Shown one piece after another: positions 1-8,652 of a stretch of DNA of 64,000 nt (the stretch's first letter is position 1; every line of letters begins with the position of its first letter). The notes beneath the pieces were generated by a model. The model searched no databases, was not told the origin of the DNA, and saw only the letters and a program-made list of their open reading frames with translations. The stretch comes from Massilia sp. erpn. GTDB lineage: Bacteria; Pseudomonadota; Gammaproteobacteria; Burkholderiales; Burkholderiaceae_D. Location of the stretch: contig NZ_CP053748.1 in NCBI RefSeq assembly GCF_024400215.1, positions 3,224,001 to 3,288,000 of the forward strand, given 5' to 3'. Position numbers and translations under genes: made by a program.

Positions 1-1450
1 ACTGTTCGATATCGATGGCCGGGTAGTGGCCGGCCTCAGCCAGACGGCGGTTGAGCACGATGTGGCCATCCAGGATGGCGCGCGCCGAGTCGGCGATCGG
101 ATCCTGCTGGTCGTCGCCCTCGGTCAGCACGGTGTAGAAGGCGGTGATGGAGCCGCCGCCGAGCTGGCCGTTGCCGGCCCGTTCGACCAGCACCGGCAGC
201 TTGGCGAAGACCGAAGGCGGATAGCCTTTGGTGGCGGGTGGCTCGCCGATGGCAAGCGCGATTTCGCGCTGCGCCATGGCATAGCGCGTCAGCGAGTCCA
301 TGATCAGCAGCACGTTCTGGCCCTTGTCGCGGAAATGTTCGGCAATGGCCGTGGCATAAGCCGCACCCTGCATGCGCATCAGCGGCGGCGTGTCGGCCGG
401 GGCCGCCACCACCACCGAGCGCGCCAAGCCTTCCTCGCCGAGAATTTGTTCGATGAATTCCTTGACCTCGCGGCCCCGTTCGCCGATCAGGCCGACCACG
501 ATGATGTCGGCCTCCGTATAGCGCGCCATCATGCCCAGCAGCACGGATTTGCCGACGCCGGAACCGGCGAACAGGCCCATGCGCTGGCCGCGGCCCACGG
601 TCAGCATGGCGTTGATGCAGCGCACGCCGACATCCAGGGTTTCCACGATGGGCGCGCGGCCCAGCGGATTGGCCGGGCGCACATTGATCGGCGCGCTGTC
701 GGTGGTATGGATGGGGCCGAGATTGTCGAGCGGGCGGCCGGCGCCGTCGAGCACGCGGCCCAGCAGTTCCGGCCCGACTGGCAGGTGGCGCGCGCGGTCG
801 CTCGGGCGGCGGCGCGGATGGTTGACGCTGCCCGGGCGCGGAATGGTCTGCTCGACCGGAAACACGCGGGTGCCGGGCACGATGCCTTCGACATCGCTTT
901 GCGGCATCAGGAACAGACGTTCGCCCTCGAAACCGACCACTTCGGCTTCCACCTTGCCGCCGCTGGGCAGGGGCACGGTGCAGGCCGCGCCCACGGCCAG
1001 GCGCAGGCCGACCGCTTCCATCACCAGGCCGGCCACGCGCGTGACGCGGCCCGAAACCTGCATCGGTTCGACAAAATCGCTGAGCACGGCGCAATCGTTG
1101 AGGTAGGCGCGCCAGCGGCCGGCGTGGCCCTGGGCGCTGCCGGTATCGACCGGGGCGCGCGGCGCGCGGGCCGGGGCCGCGCCGTCGTCCGCGTCGTCGG
1201 CCATACCGTCGCCATCGACCAGGTCGCCGCCGCCGGCCATGCCGTCGCCATCGCTCATGTCGCGGTCATCGGCCATGCCGCCACCGTCGGCAAGATCGGT
1301 GGCATCGGCATGGTGTGCTGCCGGTTCGTCGAATTCGGCGTCGAGTTCCGCCATCGCGGCGGCCAGGTCGGCCATGGCGTCGGCATTGGCTTGCGACAGG
1401 CCAGCCGGATCGCCGGGCTGGGCGGGTACGGAGGAGGCGGGCAGGTCCAT
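1..1450 (-). CDS. fliI: Flagellum-specific ATPase FliI (C-terminus cut by window edge)
   Basis: Cytoplasmic ATPase of the flagellar type III export apparatus. The frame is open from an ATG at 1450 to base 1, giving 483 codons without a stop. The Walker A motif GSGVGKS lies at about residues 296-302, followed by a Walker B region ([17 protein letters not shown]) and the FliI-typical segment [17 protein letters not shown]. The start follows the fliH stop with one base between (TGAGATG), which supports translational coupling. The first ~110 residues are an unusual Ala/Asp/Gly-rich acidic extension with repeated GDGMA and MADD-like units. The recognisable N-terminal beta domain begins near RWRAYLND at 112. 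Several in-frame ATGs inside the extension are alternative starts. The C-terminal end lies outside the window. Confidence 0.95.
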   Translation of the reverse strand, partial: MDLPASSVPAQPGDPAGLSQANADAMADLAAAMAELDAEFDEPAAHHADATDLADGGGMADDRDMSDGDGMAGGGDLVDGDGMADDADDGAAPARAPRAPVDTGSAQGHAGRWRAYLNDCAVLSDFVEPMQVSGRVTRVAGLVMEAVGLRLAVGAACTVPLPSGGKVEAEVVGFEGERLFLMPQSDVEGIVPGTRVFPVEQTIPRPGSVNHPRRRPSDRARHLPVGPELLGRVLDGAGRPLDNLGPIHTTDSAPINVRPANPLGRAPIVETLDVGVRCINAMLTVGRGQRMGLFAGSGVGKSVLLGMMARYTEADIIVVGLIGERGREVKEFIEQILGEEGLARSVVVAAPADTPPLMRMQGAAYATAIAEHFRDKGQNVLLIMDSLTRYAMAQREIALAIGEPPATKGYPPSVFAKLPVLVERAGNGQLGGGSITAFYTVLTEGDDQQDPIADSARAILDGHIVLNRRLAEAGHYPAIDIEQ

Positions 1451-1451
1451 C

Positions 1452-2207
1452 TCAGTCGAGCCAGTTCACATCCTTGCCCAGCGCATGGGTCAGGCGCTGC
1501 CAGCGCGATGCCGCCTGGGCGTCGATCTGGTTGCTGGCGGTGTCGATCTTGCAGCCGCCGCGGCCGATGCTGGGGTCTTCGATCACGCTCCAGCCATCCT
1601 TTTCCAGTTCCTCGCCCAAGCCCTCGCGCACCACGTGCGCGTCTTCGGGATTGAGGGCCAGGATGGCGGGCGGCTGCAGCACCGGCAGGTACTGGATGGC
1701 GTCGCGCACAATGGGCAGGATCAGTTCCGGCTTGGCCGGCAGGGCGGTTTTGAGCATGCCCTTGGCCAGGTGCAGGGCCAGTTCCAGCACCTCGTTGGCG
1801 ATCAGCTGGTCAGCCTCGCGCAGCGCGGTGCTGAAATTGCCGGCGATCTCGGCCACCGGCTCGAGCGTCTTGGCCGTTGCCTCGCGCGCCTCGTCCAAGG
1901 CCTGGGCCTGGCCATCGGCATGGCCGGCCGTATAGCCGGCCTCATAGCCCTGCTGGCGCGCCTCCTCGCGGATGGCGTCGAGCTCTTCCTCGGTGGGGTA
2001 GTCGGGGTGCTGCTCCGGCTCGGCGTACATGGCTGCCTCTTCGGCAGCCTGGGCTTCGGCCAGGGCCGCCTGTTCGCGCGCCAGGCGCTCCTCTTCCTCC
2101 TGCTGGGCTTGACGCGCCGCCAGCGTGCTGGGGCGGTTGTCGCCGAAGGATTTCATTTCCCAGCGCTGGAACGCCGGCTGGGGCTGTTTGGAGAAAATAT
2201 CAGACAA
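1452..2207 (-). CDS. fliH: Flagellar assembly protein FliH
   Basis: Regulator and stator-like partner of the FliI ATPase in the flagellar export apparatus. The 251-residue product has the family layout: a variable N-terminus, a Gln/Glu/Ala-rich helical stretch (about residues 30-60, [20 protein letters not shown]), a stretch with spaced glycines and alanines ([13 protein letters not shown]), and a conserved C-terminal domain ending KDVNWLD. It overlaps fliG by 8 bp and is followed after one base by fliI, so it belongs to a fliF-G-H-I transcription unit. Identification rests on context plus these features, because FliH sequences diverge strongly. Confidence 0.92.
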   Translation of the reverse strand: MSDIFSKQPQPAFQRWEMKSFGDNRPSTLAARQAQQEEEERLAREQAALAEAQAAEEAAMYAEPEQHPDYPTEEELDAIREEARQQGYEAGYTAGHADGQAQALDEAREATAKTLEPVAEIAGNFSTALREADQLIANEVLELALHLAKGMLKTALPAKPELILPIVRDAIQYLPVLQPPAILALNPEDAHVVREGLGEELEKDGWSVIEDPSIGRGGCKIDTASNQIDAQAASRWQRLTHALGKDVNWLD

Positions 2208-3198
2208 ACGAATCCTCGCCTTTGCCGCCTAGAACGATCTGGCCTTCGTCGGCCAGGCGCCGCACGATCTGCAGAATCTGTTTCTGCTGGGTTTCCACTT
2301 CCGACAGGCGCACTGGACCTTTCGATTCGAGGTCTTCGCGCATCATTTCCGAGGCGCGCGCCGACATATTGCGGAAGACCTTGTCGCGCAGCTCCTGCGA
2401 CGCGCCTTTCAGCGCGATGATCAGCATTTCCGACTGCACCTCGCGCAGCAGCAGCTGGATGCCGCGGTCTTCGACATCGATCAGGTTGTCGAACACGAAC
2501 ATCTCGTCCATGATCTTCTGCGCCATATCGTTGTCGTAGTTCTTGATATTGTCCATGACCGAGCTTTCCTGCTCGCCGCTCATGAAGTTCAGAATCTCGG
2601 CCGCCGTGCGGATGCCGCCCAGCGTCGATTTCTTGATGTTTTCATTGCCCGACAGCAGTTTTGTCAGCACATCGTTCAATTCGCGCAGCGCGGCCGGCTG
2701 CACGCCGTCCAGGGTGGCGATGCGCAGCACCGCGTCGTTGCGCAGGCGGTCGGTGAAATGGCCGAGGATCTCGCAAGCCTGGTCGCGCTCCAGGTGGACC
2801 AGGATGGTGGCGATGATCTGCGGGTGCTCGTTGCGGATCAGCTCGGCCACCGACTGCGAATCCATCCACTTCAAGCTTTCGATGCCGGAGGCGTCCTTGC
2901 CGCCCAGGATGCGCGACAGCAGCACCGAGGCCTTGTCGTCGCCCAGCGCCTTGGTCAGCACCTGGCGGATGTACTCGTCCGAATCGAGGCCCACGGTGGA
3001 GGCCGCCGCCACATGGTCGCGGAAATCGTCGAGCGTGGCCACGACTTGCTCGTGCGGCACGTTTTTCATGGTGGCCATGGCCGCGCCCAGCTTCAGCACT
3101 TCGCGCGGGCCGAGGAATTTCATCACCTCGGCGGCCTCGGCCTCGCCCATCGCCAGCATCAGGATGGCGGCCTTTTGCAAGCCGGTATTCTCAGTCAT
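2200..3198 (-). CDS. fliG: Flagellar motor switch protein FliG
   Basis: FliG couples the MS-ring to the C-ring and takes torque from the stator. The 332-residue protein is the usual length. It shows the N-terminal FliF-binding domain (KAAILMLAMGEAEAAEVMKFL), the middle-domain EHPQ motif within NEHPQIIATILVHL, and the C-terminal charged helix region (DVEDRGIQLLLREVQSEML) that contacts the stators. Its ATG overlaps the end of fliF by 8 bp (ATGACTGA), and its end overlaps fliH by 8 bp, indicating one operon. Nothing unusual was seen. Confidence 0.97.
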   Translation of the reverse strand: MTENTGLQKAAILMLAMGEAEAAEVMKFLGPREVLKLGAAMATMKNVPHEQVVATLDDFRDHVAAASTVGLDSDEYIRQVLTKALGDDKASVLLSRILGGKDASGIESLKWMDSQSVAELIRNEHPQIIATILVHLERDQACEILGHFTDRLRNDAVLRIATLDGVQPAALRELNDVLTKLLSGNENIKKSTLGGIRTAAEILNFMSGEQESSVMDNIKNYDNDMAQKIMDEMFVFDNLIDVEDRGIQLLLREVQSEMLIIALKGASQELRDKVFRNMSARASEMMREDLESKGPVRLSEVETQQKQILQIVRRLADEGQIVLGGKGEDSFV

Positions 3199-4927
3199 TT
3201 GCGCCTATCCAATCCTTGATGACGTTGGCGACGATGCGCGGATCGTCGTTGGCCAGTTTTTTGGCCAGGGCCAGGTTGTCGCGGTAAGTCCGCGCAGTAT
3301 TCTCTTCCAGCGCCGCCAGCTCGGCGGCCAGGATTTCGTCCGGCGTCGGGCCGGTCGGCTCCTCCACGACCGGCACTTCCGGTTCCGGCTCCGGCGCGTT
3401 GATTTCGTCGATCTTCTTGAACACGGGGCGCATCATCGGGCGCACGATGCGCAGCAGGATGTAGAGCAGCACCAGGGCCACGATCAGGAACTTGACCAGG
3501 TCGCCCAGCAGCGGCAGATTGGCCGGATCGCGCCACCAGTCTAGAGCAGGCGGCGCATCCTTGTCCACGCCGTCGAAGGGGGCGTTGGCCACACTGACCG
3601 AATCGCCGCGCTCCTGGCTGAAGCCCATGGCTTCGCGCACCAGGCTGTTGATCTTGGCCATTTCCTCGGGCGTGTAGGGCTTGATCGTGACCTTGCCGGT
3701 CTTGGCGTCGACCAGGCGGCGGTAATTGACCACCACGGCCACCGTCATGCGCTTCAGGCCCGCCATATTCTTTTGCTCATAGCGCACCGTCTTGTCGACC
3801 TCGTAATTGGTGGTCGATTCCTTGTGCGAAGGGCTGTTGGCGGCGCCAGCGCCGGTCGGCACCTGGCCCGGTGCCGGCGCGGTGCCGGGCGGATTCTGGG
3901 TCAGCGGCGCGGTGGCCGTTCCCGGCGGCTGGTTCGACAGCGCGCCCGGAATGCCGTTCGGATTGGCATTGCCGTTGCCATTGGTTTCGCTGCTCTGCTG
4001 GCTACGGATGGCCGAGGCGGCCGGCGGCGAGTTTGGCTTATAGCTTTCGGCCGCCTGCTCGATCTGGGAGAAATCGACGTCGGCCACGGCCTCGGCGCGC
4101 ACATTGCCTTCGCCGACGATGGGCAGCACGATCGACTCGACCTGCTTGGTGATCTGGCGCTGCAGCTCCTGCACATACTTGAGCTGGGAAGCATCGAGGT
4201 TCTTGGCATTGCCGGCGCCATTGCCGTTCTTGTTCAGATCCGACACCAGATTGCCGGCCTGGTCGACCACGGTCACATTCGCCGGCTGCAATTCCGGCAC
4301 GCTGGAAGCGACCAGGTGCACGATGGCACTGACCTGCTGCGGATCGATCATGCGGTTCGGGTGCAGGTTCAGCAGCACGGAGGCGGTCGGCTTTTGCTGC
4401 TCGCGCACGAAGACGGAGGGCTTGGGCAGGGCCAGGTGCACGCGCGCCGCATCGACGGCGGCCAGCGACTGGATCGAGCGCGCCAGCTCGCCTTCCAGCG
4501 CGCGCTGGTAATTGACCTGTTCCAGGAATTGCGACACGCCCAGCTTCTGGTTCTCCATCAGCTCGAAGCCGACATTGCCGCCCTTGGGCAAGCCCTGGGC
4601 CGCCAGCTTCAGACGCACATCATGCACCTGCTCGGTCGGTACCAGGATGGCCTGGCCGTTTTCCGAGAACTTGTGCTTGACGTTCATCTGGTCGAGGGCG
4701 GCCGTGATGGCGCCGCCGTCGCGGTCGGTGAAATTGGAGAACAGCACCTTGTACTCGGGCGGCTTGTTCCACAGGTAGAGGATCAGCAGCAGGGCCAGGA
4801 AGCCGGCCACGGCGCCGCCGCGCACCAGGTTCCTGCCCATGGGCGTCTGCAGAAACGGCGGCTTCGCCTCGGGCGGAGGGGCGTCTGCCGGGGCATCGAT
4901 ATCGAGTTGTTCGGCGGCTGCGGCCAT
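3191..4927 (-). CDS. fliF: Flagellar MS-ring protein FliF
   Basis: Inner-membrane ring protein that nucleates the basal body. The ATG at 4927 gives 578 residues. A longer open frame to 5098 exists, but its extra N-terminus is low-complexity Arg/Pro-rich sequence unlike the family. Visible parts are a first membrane segment at about residues 40-55 (GAVAGFLALLLILYL), the YscJ/FliF secretin-like domain (YKVLFSNFTDRDGGAI..., VHLALPKPSVF), a Gly/Asn/Pro-rich variable loop, a second membrane segment (LVKFLIVALVLLYILL), and a cytoplasmic FliG-binding tail ending KDWIGAND. It is the first gene of the leftward fliFGHI operon and is divergent from fliE. Confidence 0.96.
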   Translation of the reverse strand: MAAAAEQLDIDAPADAPPPEAKPPFLQTPMGRNLVRGGAVAGFLALLLILYLWNKPPEYKVLFSNFTDRDGGAITAALDQMNVKHKFSENGQAILVPTEQVHDVRLKLAAQGLPKGGNVGFELMENQKLGVSQFLEQVNYQRALEGELARSIQSLAAVDAARVHLALPKPSVFVREQQKPTASVLLNLHPNRMIDPQQVSAIVHLVASSVPELQPANVTVVDQAGNLVSDLNKNGNGAGNAKNLDASQLKYVQELQRQITKQVESIVLPIVGEGNVRAEAVADVDFSQIEQAAESYKPNSPPAASAIRSQQSSETNGNGNANPNGIPGALSNQPPGTATAPLTQNPPGTAPAPGQVPTGAGAANSPSHKESTTNYEVDKTVRYEQKNMAGLKRMTVAVVVNYRRLVDAKTGKVTIKPYTPEEMAKINSLVREAMGFSQERGDSVSVANAPFDGVDKDAPPALDWWRDPANLPLLGDLVKFLIVALVLLYILLRIVRPMMRPVFKKIDEINAPEPEPEVPVVEEPTGPTPDEILAAELAALEENTARTYRDNLALAKKLANDDPRIVANVIKDWIGAND

Positions 4928-4995
4928 AGTTAGGTTCCGAAGGCTTGGAAAGCGTCTGGTTGGTGGGCGCCCCGTCACGGGAGAACGGGCAGTGT

Positions 4996-5010
4996 GCGCA
5001 TTATCGGCCA
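4996..5010 (-). promoter_or_regulatory. Candidate flagellar promoter upstream of fliF
   Basis: On the minus strand the sequence reads TGGCCGATAATGCGC, about 70 bp before the fliF start. It contains a perfect sigma28 -10 octamer (GCCGATAA), but no good -35 lies at the expected distance. It also fits the sigma54 frame of GG and GC separated by ten bases. Which sigma factor, if either, uses it cannot be decided from sequence. Confidence 0.3.
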
Positions 5011-5191
5011 CGCCGGCGCGCTTCAATCGCGGGAACAGAAGGCCGTTTCCCCTGCTGCTCCAGGCGGCGCGCCACCGGGGCTGTTGGTATTCTGGCACCC
5101 TGACCCTGCATCCAGGGACATATTGTAGCGCGGCAACACGGGACTGTCCCCGGTTGTTTGGCTAGAGCAACAACACAAGGAGTCCAGAAAA

Positions 5192-5533
5192 ATGAGAACA
5201 GGCGGCATCGACAGCAGCCAGATCCAGGCCATGATCGCCCAATTGAAGGCGGCGGCCACGCGGCCGCAAGCCACCCCGCCGGCCATCCAGACCGAAAAAC
5301 CGGCCACCAAGGTCGACTTCTCCGACGCGCTGAAAGGCGCGCTGGACGCGGTCGCCACCAGCCAGAACAAATCCGAAGCCCTGGCCAAGCGCTTCCAGAT
5401 GGGCGACGACAGCGTCAACCTGTCGGACGTGATGGTCTCGATGCAAAAAGCCAGCATCAATTTCCAAGCCACAGTCCAGGTCCGCAACAAGCTCGTTTCC
5501 GCCTACCACGACATCATGAATATGCAGGTTTGA
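5192..5533 (+). CDS. fliE: Flagellar hook-basal body protein FliE
   Basis: FliE joins the MS-ring to the proximal rod and is exported early. The 113-residue product has the family's short Gly/Ala/Pro-rich N-terminus and a conserved C-terminal half with VNLSDVMVSMQKASINFQATVQVRNKLVSAYHDIM (residues about 73-110), which is diagnostic. A good ribosome site (AAGGAG near 5178) precedes the ATG. It is transcribed away from fliF, so the 4928-5191 gap should hold promoters for both directions. The gene is followed directly by a large inverted repeat. Confidence 0.96.
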   Translation: MRTGGIDSSQIQAMIAQLKAAATRPQATPPAIQTEKPATKVDFSDALKGALDAVATSQNKSEALAKRFQMGDDSVNLSDVMVSMQKASINFQATVQVRNKLVSAYHDIMNMQV

Positions 5534-5540
5534 TCGATAT

Positions 5541-5646
5541 CAAACAATGTCCCACCCTGGTGTCAGGCACTGGAGTCGGACATTGCTTGATCTGGCGCAA
5601 AGAATGTCCGACCTTGGTGCCTGACACCAGGGTTGGACATTGTTTG
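5541..5646. repeat. 106-bp nested inverted repeat between convergent fliE and ycgR
   Basis: The outer arms at 5541-5570 and 5617-5646 are 30 bp each and match as inverted copies with one mismatch. They include TGGTGTCAGGCAC and its complement. A second inner pair, GTCGGACATT (5575-5584) and AATGTCCGAC (5603-5612), sits inside them. The whole can fold into one long hairpin on either strand. Its position between two convergent genes suggests a bidirectional terminator or a REP-like mobile palindrome. No coding potential was seen. Confidence 0.85.
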
Positions 5647-5674
5647 ATTTAGCGCAAACGGTGACGGGTGGGGC

Positions 5675-6436
5675 TTAGGCGAGGCCGGCGATGCGGGCGT
5701 TGCGTTCGCGCTCGAGCTTGGTGATGTAGCGCTGGACGGCGTTCAGCGCACTGCGCGGGATGTCGGTGAACTGGCAGCCGAGGCGGCGGTTGGTCTTGTT
5801 GTTGAGCAGAGTGAGGTCGGTGCAGTTGCGCACCTGTAGGCCGGTGGCGATCTGGCCGATCTCGGGCAGCTCGATGCGGCAGTCGGCATATTCGCGGCCG
5901 ATGGCTTCGCCCAGCAGCAGCTTGTTGTCGAGGATGGCAATGCCGCCGCAGCTGATGTCGGCCAGCGGGAAGCTGTTGGCGCCGCCGCCGGATTCGGCCG
6001 GGAAGGGGATCAGCACGCGTACCGGATTGCCGACCGGCGTATTCATGCGGTAGAACTCGCGCCGCTGCAGCCGGATCAGGCTGGCCGGCAGGGTGATCTT
6101 GAACGCCGGGCTGCCTTCATACACGCAGCTGGCCGCGCGTTCGCTGCGAAACAGGATGCGGATCTTGTCGAGCGTGGTTTCATACGAGATGGCCGGTGCG
6201 GCCAGGATGCGCGCATTTTGTTCGGGGTTGACCGAGCAGTCGAGGATGATGGCATTGTTGTCGGCATCGACTTCCAGGATCGAGGTCACGCAGACGTCGG
6301 CTTCGCCGCGCACCAGCATGCGGATCAGCTGATTTTTCTCGCCGATGCTGCGCAGCAGGTTAAGGATCTCCTTGCGCGATTCCACTTCGAAATCGTGCCA
6401 GTTTTCCAGGTCGGCATCCTGAAGATATGAGTGCAT
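5675..6436 (-). CDS. ycgR: YcgR-like flagellar brake protein (PilZ domain)
   Basis: Predicted c-di-GMP receptor that slows flagellar rotation by contacting the motor. The N-terminal part (about residues 15-110) resembles the YcgR-N domain. The C-terminal PilZ domain begins near RREFYRMNTP, which carries the arginine motif, and continues to DISCGGIAI, matching the D/NxSxxG motif. Both c-di-GMP-binding signatures are therefore present. The ATG at 6436 overlaps the fhlB stop by one base (TGATG); a TTG three bases earlier is an alternative start. It is the last gene of the fliD-S-T-K-fhlB operon, so the brake is made together with filament assembly proteins. Confidence 0.9.
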   Translation of the reverse strand: MHSYLQDADLENWHDFEVESRKEILNLLRSIGEKNQLIRMLVRGEADVCVTSILEVDADNNAIILDCSVNPEQNARILAAPAISYETTLDKIRILFRSERAASCVYEGSPAFKITLPASLIRLQRREFYRMNTPVGNPVRVLIPFPAESGGGANSFPLADISCGGIAILDNKLLLGEAIGREYADCRIELPEIGQIATGLQVRNCTDLTLLNNKTNRRLGCQFTDIPRSALNAVQRYITKLERERNARIAGLA

Positions 6437-6861
6437 CAATGTCCACCAGTGGGTTCGGTAAGGGGAGCGCTGGTGTCGGGCGCCGGTGGAAGTGGCTGGC
6501 CCGCTTTTTGCGCCTCTTCAATATGATAAAGCCAGGCCAAAAGTTCCGCAATTGTCCGGTAAAGCAGGGGCGGAATCTGGCCGTCGAGGTCGACATCCAT
6601 CAGCAGCGACACCAGTTCTTTCGACTCGTGCACGAAGACGCCATGCTCGGCCGCCACCGCGATAATCTGCTCGGCCACCAGGCCGCGGCCCTTGGCCACC
6701 ACCTTGGGCGCGGACTCGCCTTCGCGGTAAGCCAGGGCCACCGCGCTTTGCAGCGGCCTACGGCCGTCCTGTTCGGCGGTGGGAGTGGACAGGGTGGGAC
6801 GCCCGCTTTTGTCGACGGCATTGACCGGCAAGGGCAGGCGCGGCTTGTTCTCACTGGCCAT
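6436..6861 (-). CDS. fhlB: FlhB C-terminal-like protein (FhlB type)
   Basis: A 141-residue protein resembling only the cytoplasmic C-terminal part of the export-switch protein FlhB/YscU. The core AVALAYREGESAPKVVAKG, then LVAEQIIAVAAEHGVFVHE, matches the FlhB-C fold. It has no membrane segments, and the autocleavage motif NPTH is not present; the equivalent position carries other residues. Stand-alone copies of this domain are known in many bacteria (often annotated FhlB or EscU/YscU-like) and can partly substitute for FlhB-C in export switching. The start overlaps the fliK end by 11 bp, so it is translationally coupled to a FliK-like gene. Confidence 0.85.
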   Translation of the reverse strand: MASENKPRLPLPVNAVDKSGRPTLSTPTAEQDGRRPLQSAVALAYREGESAPKVVAKGRGLVAEQIIAVAAEHGVFVHESKELVSLLMDVDLDGQIPPLLYRTIAELLAWLYHIEEAQKAGQPLPPAPDTSAPLTEPTGGH

Positions 6862-8308
6862 CGCCGCCTCCGCCTTCGCCGCCGATGGTCAGCGAAGCCA
6901 GCGGCGCACCGGCCGCCTCCATCGCCTGCTGCAGCTGGCTGGCCCAGGCGCGCAAGGTGCCGACCGTGCCGTCCGAATCGGATTGCACGGCGATATGCAC
7001 CTGCTCGCCGACGATGGTGACGCTGGCGGCCAGCGCACCCAGGCGCGGGAAGCGGAAACGCACGCCGCTGCGCCACACCGGTTCGTGCGGGTTCTCTTCG
7101 CGCCCGCCTTGCTGCTGGCGGCCTTCGCGCTCGTCGCGCCGTACTTCCCACTGCATGGCCTGGCCCGGCCAGGCTTCGCCCTGCCACAGCACGCGCTGCT
7201 GCTCGTGGGCATGCAACTGCTGGTTGATCATCTGCGCGGCCGACAGGTCGGGGCCGTTCAGCGCGCGCGCCGCCGTTTCGGCCGCCGATTGTGCGCCGGC
7301 CTGGGTGAAGCGCTGCATCTGCGGCTCGCGCGCCAAGTCTTGCAGGCTGCGCTTGCCTTCGGCCCATTCGGCCACATGGGATTCATAGAACAAGCCGCTC
7401 TTGCCGAGCGCATCCTGCAACTGCTTGCTGAGCTGGGCCGTGTCGGGCGCGCCGCCTGGCACCAGCGGCACCTTGCCGTTGATGGTGGCAGGCACGCCGG
7501 GCGCGGTATAGGCATTCACCAGGACATTGGCGATGGCGCGCGCAGCCGGGCTGAGGGTGGCGGGCAGGGTATTGCGGTCCAGCGCCGGCAATTGCTCGGC
7601 CGGCGTCAGCGGTGCCTTGCTGAGCAGGGTGGCGGCCAGGCTTTGCGGCCGCGCGCCTTCCGCCGGGGCGGCACCAGGCGCAGTGCCGGCGGCCTGGCCC
7701 GGCTTGCCGGCCGCGGCGCTGGCCGCTGCATTGGCCGCCGCGCCGGCTGCCGATTGCGCCAGGCTGGCCGCGGCATTGGGCAGGGTGGCCTGGCCTGGGG
7801 CCGGGGTGGGTGTCGCGTTGGCAGCCGTCTGCGGTGTGGCGGCAGCGGCATTGCCCGGTGTCGTCGTGGTGCCGGCTTGCGCGCCGCCCGCACCGGGCTG
7901 GGCCGGCAGGCGGCCGCTCAGCGCAGGATTGGTTTGCGAGGGCAGGGCGTCGGTATCGGCCGGCAGCTGGCCGCTCTCGCTGTAGAGCACGGCCTGCTGG
8001 CCGCTTTGCGTGCCGACCTGGAAGGTGGGGCGGGGATTGGCCGACATCACCGTCAGCGGCAATTCGGCGCCCAGTTCGACGCCGGCCGGCAGCATCATGC
8101 GCGCATTGGTATTGGCCACGCGCACCAGGAAACTGCCGTCGTTGAATTTGGACAGCACCTCGCCCTTGATGGTTTGCCCGACCAGCGACTGCAGCGAGCG
8201 CTGGAAGGCTTCCTGGCGCGCATCGCCGACCGGCGCGGCCGGCAGCCGCGTCTCGACCGGCGTCGGCGGACGGACGCCGGGGGCATCAATGCGCGGCGGG
8301 ATGGCCAC
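6851..8308 (-). CDS. fliK: Flagellar hook-length control protein FliK-like
   Basis: 485 residues. The long Ala/Pro/Gly/Gln-rich central part (about residues 130-290) is typical of the molecular-ruler segment of FliK. The C-terminal region (about 370-480: HEQQRVLWQGEAWPGQAMQW, then VRFRFPRLGALAASVTIVGEQVHIAVQSD) resembles the Flg_hook domain that contacts FlhB. It lies in the fliD-S-T operon and is coupled to a FlhB-C-like gene, rather than next to fliI/fliJ where the classical fliK is found. It may be a second FliK family member, since the region beyond fliI is not in view. Confidence 0.75.
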   Translation of the reverse strand: MAIPPRIDAPGVRPPTPVETRLPAAPVGDARQEAFQRSLQSLVGQTIKGEVLSKFNDGSFLVRVANTNARMMLPAGVELGAELPLTVMSANPRPTFQVGTQSGQQAVLYSESGQLPADTDALPSQTNPALSGRLPAQPGAGGAQAGTTTTPGNAAAATPQTAANATPTPAPGQATLPNAAASLAQSAAGAAANAAASAAAGKPGQAAGTAPGAAPAEGARPQSLAATLLSKAPLTPAEQLPALDRNTLPATLSPAARAIANVLVNAYTAPGVPATINGKVPLVPGGAPDTAQLSKQLQDALGKSGLFYESHVAEWAEGKRSLQDLAREPQMQRFTQAGAQSAAETAARALNGPDLSAAQMINQQLHAHEQQRVLWQGEAWPGQAMQWEVRRDEREGRQQQGGREENPHEPVWRSGVRFRFPRLGALAASVTIVGEQVHIAVQSDSDGTVGTLRAWASQLQQAMEAAGAPLASLTIGGEGGGGDGQ

Positions 8309-8316
8309 AGCGAGGG

Positions 8317-8649
8317 TCAGACGCTGCCGTAGGCGTTGACCACGCGGCGTTCGGTGCCGGTGCTATTGATCAGCTTGGACAGCTGGGCCATCCAGGGCAT
8401 GACCAGATCGCGGATCTGGCGGTCGTCGTCCAGCATCTTCTTGATCAGTTCAGCCTTGCGCGCGCGCGCCTCGGCTTCCAGCTGGATGGCCGTCTCATTG
8501 GCTTTGAGCAGGGCCACCTGGGCCGAGATGCGCGCTTCCAGCGCTTCCAGCTCGTCCCAGTCGGCGGCGCCGGCGGCGGCCAGCATGCGGCCGGTCAGGT
8601 CGCCCATGGCCTCGTAGGCCGACAACACATCGTGATTCGTCATCGTCAT
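8317..8649 (-). CDS. fliT: Flagellar protein FliT (chaperone)
   Basis: Small 110-residue helical protein encoded directly after fliS. In enteric bacteria FliT is the export chaperone of the cap protein FliD and binds FlhDC. The sequence is almost entirely helical (DWDELEALEARISAQVALLKANE..., KAELIKKMLDDDRQIRDLVMPWMAQLSKLI), with the conserved central pattern of DxxxR and a terminal helix seen in the family. Sequence conservation of FliT is weak, so the call leans on the order fliD-fliS-fliT. Confidence 0.85.
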   Translation of the reverse strand: MTMTNHDVLSAYEAMGDLTGRMLAAAGAADWDELEALEARISAQVALLKANETAIQLEAEARARKAELIKKMLDDDRQIRDLVMPWMAQLSKLINSTGTERRVVNAYGSV

Positions 8650-8652
8650 GGA

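Noticed and set aside
26..1654. A 542-codon open frame on the plus strand at the window start
   Set aside because: Antisense to fliI, whose frame is open over the same region and carries FliI motifs; the plus-strand product is His/Gln/Ala-rich.
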